From NCBI GenBank assembly GCA_003550325.1, contig QKWP01000516.1, positions 73,979-137,978 on the forward strand: a stretch of 64,000 bases of DNA. Reading direction: 5' to 3'. Source of the stretch: Gigaspora rosea. Taxonomy: Eukaryota > Glomeromycota > Glomeromycetes > Diversisporales > Gigasporaceae. Position 1 is the stretch's first letter; every line of letters begins with the position of its first letter. The position numbers were made by a program, and so were the translations under genes. Below are positions 54,411-64,000 of this stretch, piece by piece. The notes beneath the pieces are model-generated. The model was given only the letters and a program-made list of their open reading frames with translations. It ran no database searches and was not told where the DNA came from.

Positions 54411-55712
54411 TTCCAAAAAGAATGAAAAAGTTCAGGTGGTTTTTGGGCTTATATAGAATTAAAAGATCGTAGGTTTTTATTAGGGGGGAAAATTCGAAGA
54501 TTACTATTTGTCAGCCGTTTTAAGATTATCAACCTTTCCGGGATTATAATTAACCACTTTCTATTTACAGAATAATTTGAAATAAGGCACAATGAGCTAA
54601 TATTGTTTATTAAATAACTTGTACAATGCTGCAATGAACTTCAAATAAGCTTCACGCATAGTTGGTCTTATTTACTATTGGGTAGGCACAATGTTGTAAT
54701 TATGATGTACTGTACTGTACGTACGTACAGATGTTTTTTAAAAAAAAAGATCTTGGGTTAATCGGTCTAAAGATCAAAAAGATCAGAAGATTTAGAAGAT
54801 TCAAGAACAAATAACTTGCATATAACAAAGATCAGGCGAACTTTCCTTTTACAGTATTACAATATCCCGGACCCAAGTTTGTGAATAAATAAATATTATT
54901 ACTAGATTTAAATGCGAATTTTTTTACGGTTTATAATGAAGACGAGAGTTTATTAAAGATAACAATTGATTTAGTCGAAGTAATTCCGCAGGGTATCTTC
55001 GAAATGTAGATAATAAAACAACATTGAATACAAATCTCTTATTAGGATCGCAAAAAAAAGATCGAATTGAATCTGAATAATTTTCAATCGATGTTTAAAA
55101 GATTGAGAAAGGTTGAGTGTATCTTACAGAATTATTCAAAATCATTCATAAAAAGGATCGGCCGCCCCAAGGCTGGCCGGCCCTGACCCGAGATTTTTTC
55201 ATCGGCCCGTATCACTAGTCTTGACGAAATAGATAGCGCAAAGATTTATTATATGATAAACTTATTTCATAACGAATAGAATTTCTAGTTTAGTAATCCA
55301 AAAAGTTTTTTCGTTGCTAACTATTAACGTAATACGTACGTACAGTACGTATTTTGGCGTCTCTGCTGCCAAGTATTCTAATTTTTTGTTTATTTTTTTA
55401 AATGATCGGTTTCTTTAAATGTAATGGTCTCATTTAATTTTCTATAACTAGCTCACGATTGTAATGGCGTCAGAATGCCTATTTAAGACCTATCAGTACA
55501 AAAGTAGTAAAAAGAATCTAGTCCAATAATACGTGTATAAATTACTGGCAGGGGACCTGGTGCTGGGGTTAATGATACCAACTAGTTGGATGCTAAATTT
55601 GATAGCCACCCTAATGCGTTATTTTGGAAGTAGACTTGATGATACACGTGAAATCAAATGAAATTTTAATAAAAGGAAGTTTATTCCGAAGTTATGATGT
55701 AATTATAAAGTA
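54411..55712. other. Intergenic stretch
   Basis: A GC-rich inverted word cluster GGCCGCCCC/GGCCGGCC lies at about 55161-55190, and ATTACTGGCAGGGGACCTGGTG at about 55541 matches the palindrome centre at 60510. Short TACGTACGTACAG patches occur at 54716 and 55335. No gene is seen. Confidence 0.45.
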
Positions 55713-55797
55713 TCTTGGGTCATTGTGTAATTAGTGAATTGATCCCAGGCAGTTATAACGGAAATATATGACTGCCTGGGATCAACGACCCAAGATA
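55713..55797. repeat. Two-stage perfect hairpin
   Basis: Outer arms TATCTTGGGTC/GACCCAAGATA and inner arms GATCCCAGGCAGT/ACTGCCTGGGATC enclose a 16-base loop; a short asymmetric gap separates the two stems. Confidence 0.8.
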
Positions 55798-56277
55798 TTA
55801 TTATTACGTATGTAGTACCTGTGTACATCAGCTACGTAACGTATAAAGAATATTATTTATATATTGAAAAATTTCTAATAAAAACAACTATTTTATAAAC
55901 ATTACTAGTACAAATGCTTTGAATTAAATAACTATATATTTATATCTTATAACATCAAAGATTAAATGCTAGAAAAATTAAAAAGCATATTTTCAATTGC
56001 ACGTCAAAATGAAATAATTAATATAATCTAAAATATATCTGGCATCATATTAGTTTAAAACTTTCGATGTTCGTTCCTCACAATAATAATTGACAGCATT
56101 ACTGCTGTTTAGTTAAAACTAGGCGACAAAGCCACAATTTCTAATTGAGTAAAATAAAAATTCAGACGTACACGTACAAGTATTAGAATAATATAACTTA
56201 TATCATGTTCAAAATTCGGATATAAATTCTGGTAAACAGTTATTTTAAGTTTTAATGTGGAAATTCGGATTATCGTG
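55798..56277. other. AT-rich spacer before the palindrome
   Basis: Nothing recognised. It may belong to the left arm, whose partner would lie beyond the window. Confidence 0.35.
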
Positions 56278-56977
56278 AATCAACCAGTATTTCCCGACAA
56301 CGATAAATTTTATTAACTTATAATCAACTCTTTTTTAACTACATACGAAAATTATTCTTGCAAAATTAACTTTATTAATAAATTTATAAGATAACACATA
56401 TATTATATTATATTACTATGTAAACAAGAAATTCTATAATTAGGTAATCATACAAAACCACCAACTTTCAGTTTCATACGTATGTTCGACTTTGCTCGAC
56501 TTCGCTTGAATTTACTTCTATCAGATTTCTAGTAAATTCATAATTGTAATGAATATTTCGTGTTATAAAATAGTAAAAACTTTTTTATCATTATAAAAAA
56601 AAATCTTACGTCCATTTTTGATCATTCCTTTCCCGTAAGTGGGCTCTCAAAAATTCCAAAATCACCGAAAATAATGATACCAACAATAAAGAACTATGTG
56701 AATAAAATGTAAAAATGATAAAAAATGATAAAAAAAAAAGGAAAACAAATAATCTTACCTGAATATCGACGAAAAGATACTGGCAACTATAAAATAGAGA
56801 TTAAAGAAAAAAAAAGTATACTTATTTTTTATTTTGGTTGCATTAAAACTACGAAACTCATATCTCAGATTTTATTGATGTGAGCCTAAAAGGCATTAAT
56901 AAAATTATCATCATATTATCATCATAGATATGAGGATGGATTTAACTTCTCAAATTATTATTATTTTTTTTGTTTAT

Positions 56978-57600
56978 TAGAGCGAACTCAAATTGGAAGG
57001 TGAAAAGAGAAGAAAAAGACAAAAACACCTCCCCTATCCCCTCTTGTTGGTCCGTCAATAGAGAAGATAAGAGAAAAGACGGGCTATTTGGATAACGCTG
57101 TCCAAGCGAACACATAAATCAACAAAGACAACTGTTGGCTTTTAGGGCGTAACAGTATCTTTGGAGCGAACTCCCACGAAGACTCGGAGCGAACTCCCAC
57201 AAAGACGGTATATCTTCGGAGCGAACTCCCACGAAGACGGTATATCTCGGAGCGAGTAAAGGCCAACTTAACTTCTCAATATTTCGTTTTGTTTATTAGA
57301 GCGAACTCAAGTCGGAAGGCGAAAAAGAGAAGAAAAAAGACAAAAACACCTCCCCTATCCCCTCTTGTTAGTCCGTCAACAGAGAAGATAAGAGAAAAGA
57401 CGGGCTATTTGATAACGCTGTCCAAGCGAACACATAAAATCAACAAAGACAACTGTTAGGCTTAACAGTATCTTTGGAGCGAACTCCCACGAAGACGGTA
57501 TATCTTCGGAGCGAACTCCCACGAAAGACGGTATATCTTCGGAGCGAACTCCCACGAAAGACGGTATATCTTCGGAGCGAGTAGAAGCCAATATCTTAAG
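56978..57600. repeat. Two ~320 bp direct units with GGAGCGAACTCCCACGAAG minisatellite (left arm)
   Basis: Bases about 56978-57262 and 57299-57600 are near copies: GAGCGAACTCAA start, ACACCTCCCCTATCCCCTC, TCCAAGCGAACACATAAA, then two to four 31-32 bp units with GGAGCGAACTCCCACGAAG and ACGGTATATCTTC. The array matches inversely to 62735-63310. Confidence 0.85.
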
Positions 57601-57691
57601 AGCGTGGGTAAAAACTTGCGTATTTATAACCCAGTTCTCTTGTGTAACAACAACAAACAATTATCCAATAGGATGATTTCGATACAGTGAT

Positions 57692-58792
57692 CATATGGGC
57701 GGATTTGTTTCCACTCAATATTGTCACAAATTCGGTTTTATCACATATGATGATCAATACTGCAATACATGACCATTAACCAATCAAATTAATAACGTGA
57801 CATTTGTTAATCAAAAAATATGATTAAAATCAATAACAATTTCAAACGATTTATTATCAGTTATCAAATTATTTATTATCAGCGAAGCTTTATTTAATTA
57901 TATATTTTTAAATAGTAATTCGACTCTATATTACTGTCATCACCATTACTAGAGACGCATTTCAACTTTTAGCTTATATTAAATTAAACAATATCGCTCA
58001 TATATATTTGATCTAAATCACATCTACACAACTACTATAAAATTATAACACACAAGATATATAATACTGTTAATTAAAATAATTAAAGATTATCTAAAAC
58101 GTCTAGTATTTTTTTGTTGACTATATCTAGTAAACTAATGTTTTAGTTTTGAGATTAGTGAATATTAATACGAAGTAAAAAAAATTATCAATTTTGTAAG
58201 GTCTTAGTGAATGAATATAAACACGGAAATTCATACCACAATACCGAAACTATTCTTGTATTCTGAAATAACTATTCTTGTTTGTAAAGATCTTTGCCAC
58301 ATACAGCACATGGCCCCGTGTTTTTACGTTGTCTATATTCTTTTTTTATTCGTGCTTAAGTTTCTATCAAATAAAACCAACTCAGTATAATGTTAATAAC
58401 AAGGTTGATAGTACAATCCAAGTTCAGCGTTTAAATTCTGAGCAGCAGGGTTTTGCATAGCTTTAAGTGAGAGTTTTGGTATTAGTTTACGAAACTTTTC
58501 TCTGCCACATACTGCACAGGGTCCCGTATTTCTATGTTGTGATTCCTTTGACATCGTCACTAATAAGTTTTTATTCTTGCGGGATCCCAAAAAACCGTTG
58601 CGGGATCCCTGAAACTAAGGTTTTGGCGAATATAAATGTGAAATTTCCAACTGTCATATTTTTAGAAAAAAAGTTTTAGCTCTATTTTTACAAAGCCTAA
58701 ATATTTACTATTGTATTTAATAAATCAACCAATCAACGTTAATTTTACAATAATCACATTTTTTGTCGATCGGAAATAAATCCGCCCATATG
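57692..58792. mobile_element. TIR element present only in the left palindrome arm, 1101 bp
   Basis: Ends CATATGGGCGGATTT(G/A)TTTCC are inverted with one difference in 21. The right arm has the uninterrupted site (CACTGATTTTAGTTCTGGCC, complement near 62627). Compared with it, at most one T is duplicated. It carries two related short minus-strand segments with GPCAVCG (58270-58330 and 58500-58540) but no complete gene. Confidence 0.85.
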
Positions 58793-58859
58793 TTTTAGTT
58801 CTGGCCAAATTCGTACGTACATTTTGGCTAGTTATGCCATGAGCACGTGAAGAAAAACA

Positions 58860-59190
58860 GTTAACAAAGTATTTGATTTATTTTTACAAAAAATTAGATT
58901 TGTGTAATTTTAAAAAAAAATTAAATTAAAAAAAAATTAGTCCTAGTCTATGAAAAAATTAGCAATTAGACGAAATAGTATATTTAAATCAAAATAATTA
59001 TATTATATTATTAACTTTATGTATTGATAATCAGCAATCTAAAGGTGCAAAGCGAAAATTTCAAACAAGTTCATTGCAAGCAAACAGTAAAAAGTTGAAG
59101 AAAAAAATTAAGAAAGGAAAGAGAATTGCGCATTTCTAATTTAATTAAAGAACGTGAACATGGTTTAGAACATTGATTATAATTTATATG
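58860..59190 (+). pseudogene. Relic of an unrecognised gene family (copy B, left arm)
   Basis: Plus-strand pieces KKLDLCNF-like, then NQQSKGAKRKFQTSSLQANS, then LRISNLIKEREHGLEH with a stop follow the order seen at 35262-35650. They are separated by AT-rich gaps and frame changes. The right arm holds the complement at 62240-62560, with extra sequence between the pieces. Confidence 0.5.
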
Positions 59191-60299
59191 CTTTTTTTGC
59201 TTTGCTAGTTTATTTGAAAAAAATTTCTTACAGAATTGCTTTAATATTTGCTTTATTGAATTATTTTTAAAAGAGCACTCTGTAATTGCTTTAATATGTA
59301 ATAATTATTTAATAATAACTAAAGCTGAAATACTGTATTTATTATCATACATATACGTATGTCTTACAATTGTTTATTTTACTTAAAATGTATTTAGAAT
59401 TTTATATGTGGAAGTTATTAAAGTTTTTGATAAGCAAAACTTTTTACGCGTTATTACAAAATATTGTATAACATGGTCTTTTGTCCGGATGGCTATTTTA
59501 AAATCCTTTTTTGTTTCATATACGTAATCATTAAAAATGGGCTTGCATCAATTGCGACCTAGAATTATTTTCTAAGATGCCACGTTGAACGTAAAGATTA
59601 AAGATTATATTTCAGTTTCATTTATAAATTCTGATAAGATTTTATTATGGAATTTTTTTAATTATCTTAAAAAATTTTAAATGTCTATAAAATCTTTATT
59701 GCATTATTGGCTGGAGCTGAGAGGAGCGAGGCGAAAAACTTTCAAGTCTTACTCTATTGAATTTTAAGAATGTCCAACTCCCGTTTCACTTGACCCAAAT
59801 TTTAGATTCAAGATAACCAGAGATTAGGTTCAACGTTTGGATACCGAATCTCGGTTTAGAATATAGTAGCTGACTTTTAGTACTAGTAAATCAAACTTTG
59901 TTTTTGTGGATCTCTTGCCTCAATAGCAGCTTTATTAAATTGTGCAATACATATTTTATTTTCTTATATATAAAGAAGGGATATGCTGTACTTAAGTAAT
60001 AAAATTTTGAAACAATAAATTAAATTCTTGACCTGAAATTTAATATAAGAATTTTTAATCACTTTAAAAAAAGTTAATGATTAGTTATATAAAAGTGTTG
60101 TTTATACTGAAATATTTCGATGAGGTTTCATTTGGAAAAAATATACTTTTTATAAAAAATTTTAATGCTACAAAAGTAAATTATTTACTTTCAGAGTTTG
60201 CAAAAAAAAACTCTGCCATTAGATCAATTTATTACTCCAATTTATTCAATTTGAAAAGGAACTACGGGCGTAGATAAGGTACAAGAATTAATTTCATAC

Positions 60300-60500
60300 T
60301 CCGTAGACTCTATTCTATTCATAATAAATTCAAGCGATATTTCTGTTGACAGTCTCTCAAGTTCTGTTAAGATTTCGTCGATTTTTGGACGTTGATTCTG
60401 ATCAGAAGACAACATTTTTCGTAAAGATTAGAATAATCTGTTGGAGTATTATCAATAATTTTCTCCCTATTATTTTTAGAAATTTCTATTTTATAATATG
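60300..60500 (-). pseudogene. TKL kinase C-lobe relic, left arm
   Basis: The minus strand reads NNREKIIDNTPTDYSNLYEKC, then (after a one-base deletion in the CW codons) QRPKIDEILTELERLSTE, the end of a TKL kinase. It abuts the palindrome centre. Confidence 0.75.
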
Positions 60501-60589
60501 GAGGAAGTCAAATTACTGGCAGTGGACCTGGTGAGGTATGCAACTGTTACCTACCTTACCAGGTCTCCTGCCAGTAATTTGACTTCCTC

Positions 60590-60760
60590 CGTATTATAAA
60601 ATAGAAATTTCTAAAAATAATAGGGAGAAAATTATTGATAATACTCCAACAGATTATTCTAATCTTTACGAAAAATGTTGGTCTTCTGATCAGAATCAAC
60701 GTCCAAAAATCTTAACAGAACTTGAGAGAAATATCGCTTGAATTTATTATGAATAGAATA
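60590..60760 (+). pseudogene. TKL kinase C-lobe relic, right arm
   Basis: Mirror copy of the left-arm relic on the plus strand. Here CWSSDQNQRPK is intact, but a small deletion removes DEI before LTELER and the frame soon stops. Confidence 0.75.
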
Positions 60761-61194
60761 GAGTCTACGCAGTCCGAAATTAATTCTTGTACCTTATCTA
60801 CGCCCGTAGTTCCTTTTCAAATTGAATAAATTGGAGTAATAAATTGATCTAATGGCAGAGTTTTTTGCAAACTCTGAAAGTAAATAATTTACTTTTGTAG
60901 CATTAAAATTTTTTATAAAAAGTATATTTTTTCCAAATGAAACCTCATCGAAATATTTCAGGTATGAACAACACTTTTATATAACTAATCATTAACTTTT
61001 TTTAAAGTGATTAAAAATTCATATATTAAATTTCAGGTCAAGAATTTTAATTTATTGTTTCAAAATTTTATTACTTAAGTACAGCATATCCCTTCTTTAT
61101 ATATAAGAAAATAAAATATGTATCGCACAATTTAATAAAGCTGCTATTGAGGCAAGAGATCCACAAAAACAAAGTTTGATTTACTAGTAAAACG

Positions 61195-61690
61195 GTGATG
61201 TTTTGTGGGCTGGAGCTCTAATTCTTAGGTCTTACATTTTAAAATAAATTTAAAATAGTATCTACATTTTATAAATTGCCATTATTTATAAACCAAGATT
61301 TCGATATCCAAATATTGAACTTAATTTAGGTTCAGTTCTAGTTATTTTGAACTACAATTTGGGTCAAGTGAAACAGGAGCCGGACATTTTATAAATTCAG
61401 TAAAGTAAGGCTTACGATATGATGACATATTTATTATGATATTTAATATAGTAATTCTTATTTTCCAACCGATAAACCATTCTTTCTTATTAAAAGTAAG
61501 TTAGCGTATTCTATTGTACTAAAAGTCAGCTACTATATTCTAAACCAAGATTCTGTATTCAAACGTTGAACCTAATCTCTGGTTATTTTGAACTTAAAAT
61601 TTGGGTCAAGTGAAGCGGGAGCTGGACATTCTTAAAATTCAATAGAGTAAGACTTGAAAATCTTTCGCCTCGCTCCTCTCAGCTCCAGCC
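61195..61690. repeat. Right-arm tandem duplication (~340 bp unit)
   Basis: Two related segments carry AACCAAGATT, TTGAAC, TTTGGGTCAAGTGAA and GGAGC.GGACATT in the same order (about 61295-61400 and 61545-61640). The left arm has only the unit matching the second. Confidence 0.7.
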
Positions 61691-62239
61691 AATAATGCAA
61701 TAAAGATTTTATAGACATTTAAAATTTTTTAAGATAATTAAAAAACATTCCATAATAAATTCTTATCAAAGAATTTATGAATGAAACTGAAATATACCGT
61801 AATCTTAATCTTTACGTTCAATGTGGCATCTTAGAAAATAATTCTAGGTCATAATTGAAGCAAGCCCATTTTTAATGATTACGTATATGAAACAAAAAAG
61901 GATTTTAAAATAGCCATCCGGACAAAAGACCATGTTATACAATATTTTGTAATAACGCGTAAAAAGTTTTGCTTATCAAAAACTTTAATAATTTCCACAT
62001 ATAAAATTCTAAATAAATTTTAAGTAAAATAAATAATTGTATAACATACGTATATGTATGATAATAAATACAGTATTTCAGCTTTAGTTATTATTAAATA
62101 CGGTAATTATTACATATTAAAGTAATTACAGAGTGCTCTTTTAAAAATAATTCAATAAAGCAAATATTAAAGAAATTCTGTAAGAAATTTTTTTCAAATA
62201 AACTAGCAAAGCAAAAAAAGCATATAAATTATAATCAAT

Positions 62240-62560
62240 GTTCTAAACCATGTTCACGTTCATTAATTAAATTAGAAACGCGCAATTCTCTTAATTTTCC
62301 TTTCTTTCTTAATTTTTCCATTAGCGATTTTCTTTATTTATAGTGACTTCATTATTAATTAAATCAATTTCTTCAATTTTTAAAGGTTTTTTCAACTTTT
62401 TACTGTTTGCTTGCAATGAACTTGAATACCACTTTTGTCATGACCACTAGGACTAACATTATATAATTTTTTTTAATTTCAATTTTTTTTAAAAAATTAC
62501 ACAAATCTAATTTTTTGTTAATTTAAAAATAATTTTTTATTAAACGAACTTGTTAATTAT
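62240..62560 (-). pseudogene. Relic of an unrecognised gene family (copy C, right arm)
   Basis: Complement of the left-arm relic, with more retained: KKLDLCNF, a GHDKSGIQ piece matching GQDKGGIA of copy A, an HCKQTVK-like stretch, and LRELRVSNLINEREHGLEH before a stop. Confidence 0.5.
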
Positions 62561-62734
62561 TTCGCATTTATATATCATGAATTCTAATAATAACTAGCCA
62601 AAATGTACGAATTTTGGCCAGAACTAAAATCAGTGTATCGAAATCATCCTATTGGATAATTGTTTGTTGTTGTTACACAAGAAATCTGGTTTATAAATAC
62701 GCAAGTTTTTACCCACGCTCTGAAGATATTGGCT

Positions 62735-63310
62735 TCTACTCGCTCCGAAGATATACCGTCTTTCGTGAGAGTTCGCTCCGAAGATATACCGTCTTCGTGG
62801 GAGTTCGCTCCAAAGACACTGTTAAGCCTAACAGTTGTCTTTGTTGATTTTATGTGTTCGCTTGGACAGCGTTATCAAATAGCCCGTCTTTTCTCTTATC
62901 TTCTCTATTGACGGACCAACAAGAGAGGATAGGGGAGGTGCTTTGGTCTTTTTTCTTCTCTTTTTCGCCTTCCGACTTGAGTTCGCTCTAATAAACAAAA
63001 TGAAATATTGAGAAGTTAAGTTGCCCTTACTCGCTCCGAGGATATACCGTCTTCGTGGGAGTTCGCTCCGAAGATATACCGTCTTTCGTGGGAGTTCGCT
63101 CCGAAGATATACCGTCTTTGTGGGAGTTCGCTCCAAAGACACTGTTAAGCCTAACAGTTGTCTTTGTTGATTTTATGTGTTCGCTTGGACAGCGTTATCC
63201 AAATAGCCCGTCTTTTCTCTTATCTTCTCTGTTGACGGACCAACCAGAGGGGATAGGGGAGGTGTTTTTGTCTTTTTTCTTCTCTTTTCACCTTCCAATT
63301 TGAGTTCGCT
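62735..63310. repeat. Two ~320 bp direct units with minisatellite (right arm)
   Basis: Inverse partner of 56978-57600. It carries CGAAGATATACCGTCTT and GTGGGAGTTCGCTCC units, with different copy numbers from the left arm. Confidence 0.85.
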
Positions 63311-64000
63311 CTAATAAACAAAAAAAATAATAATAATTTGAGAAGTTAAATCCATCCTCATATCTATGATGATAATATGATGATAATTTTATTAATGCCT
63401 TTTAGGCTCACATCAATAAAATCTGAGATATGAGTTTCGTAGTTTTAATGCAACCAAAATAAAAAATAAGTATACTTTTTTTTTTCTTTAATCTCTATTT
63501 TATAGTTGCTAGTATCTTTTCGTCGATATTCAGGTAAGATTATTTGTTTTTCTTTTTTTTATCATTTTTTATCATTTTTACATTTTACTCACATAGTTCT
63601 TTATTGTTGGTATCATCATTTTCGGTGATTTTGGAATTTTTGAGAGCCCACTTACGGGAAAGGAATGATCAAAAATGGACGTAAGATTTTTTTTTTATAG
63701 TGATAAAAAAGTTTTACTATTTTATAACACGAAAAATTCATTATAATTATGAATTTACTAGAAATCTGATAGAAGTAAATTCAAGCGAAGTCGAGCAAAG
63801 TCGAACATACGTATGAAACTGAAGTTTGGTGGTTTTGTATGATTACCTAGTTATAGAATTTCTTGTTTACATAGTAATATAATATAATATATGTGTTATC
63901 ATTAATAAAGTTAATTTTGCAAGAATAATTTCGTATGTAGTTAAAAAGAGTTGATTATAAGTTAATAAAATTTATCGTTATCGGGAAATACTGGTTGATT

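Larger units (their letters stand above)
56278..64000. repeat. Giant inverted repeat (palindrome), centre near 60545
   Basis: The last bases of the window are the reverse complement of the sequence starting at 56278, and collinear matching continues inward to the centre (left ...ACCTGGTGAGGTA, right TACCT..CCAGGT...). Matched blocks include 56278-57690 with 62640-64000, 58793-60540 with 60545-62620. Differences are a 1.1 kb insert in the left arm, a roughly 340 bp extra unit in the right arm (about 61195-61535), and small indels and substitutions. The right limit is not reached. Confidence 0.92.

Noticed and set aside
57084..57660. Short frames rich in 'SEDIPSFVGVR' repeats
   Set aside because: Translations of the GGAGCGAACTCCCACG minisatellite; no start context or domain.
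58393..58590. 65-codon frame with GPCAVCG as a zinc-finger gene
   Set aside because: Only a single CxxC unit, repeated in degraded form nearby inside a TIR element; no complete domain.

Overview
The window is AT-rich nuclear DNA from a filamentous eukaryote, almost certainly an arbuscular mycorrhizal fungus of the Rhizophagus (Glomeromycotina) type. The evidence is short GT-AG introns, tyrosine-kinase-like (TKL) kinase genes and relics joined to Sel1, SPRY or TPR modules, a fungal lipin gene, and a very dense crop of transposons and miniature inverted-repeat elements (MITEs). The species is inferred from gene style only. Single N characters at 7443, 9790 and 19212 mark assembly joins, and two of them sit beside duplicated sequence.

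Layout. 1-870: overlapping cruciform repeats. 874-9789: a decayed Ty3/gypsy retrotransposon on the minus strand (3' LTR, 3' accessory ORF, integrase, RT-RNase H, Cys-rich/zinc-knuckle region, protease, gag), cut at the N before its 5' LTR. 9791-21870: a repeat sea with two copies of a long tRNA-headed retroposon, one carrying a hAT MITE, plus mariner-, Harbinger- and hAT-like MITEs and a degenerate ~130 bp satellite in both orientations. 21869-27922: a nested stack in which an apparently intact 5.5 kb hAT transposon (738-aa transposase, one inferred intron) lies inside an older hAT-like element; both have 8-bp target duplications. 28283-29426: a poly-A-tailed retroposon.

Genes. Three genes can be spliced into unbroken proteins by eye, all on the minus strand: a 688-aa MLKL-like N-terminal domain/pseudokinase/Sel1 protein (30363-34127), whose fourth intron is swollen to 1.46 kb by nested MITEs; a 333-aa SPRY-TPR protein (44698-46108); and an 18-exon, 945-aa lipin/Pah1 phosphatidate phosphatase (49568-54247) with a 24-bp in-frame minisatellite. 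Around them lie broken pieces: TKL kinase relics at 34.5, 38.4-39.7, 46.4, 47.3-48.3 and 60.3-60.75 kb, a nucleotidyltransferase relic, a histone H2B 5' fragment just upstream of lipin, and two relics of an unrecognised gene family.

The two most unusual structures are these. (1) At 39.71-42.96 kb about 32 tandem ~100 bp units each look, on the strand of the adjoining kinase relic, like a complete intron (GTAAG donor, ACTAAY branch-like site, AG acceptor) separated by 3-nt 'exons'. (2) From about 56278 to at least the window end there is a giant inverted repeat centred near 60545, with kinase C-lobe debris at the centre and a 1.1 kb TIR element present in only one arm.
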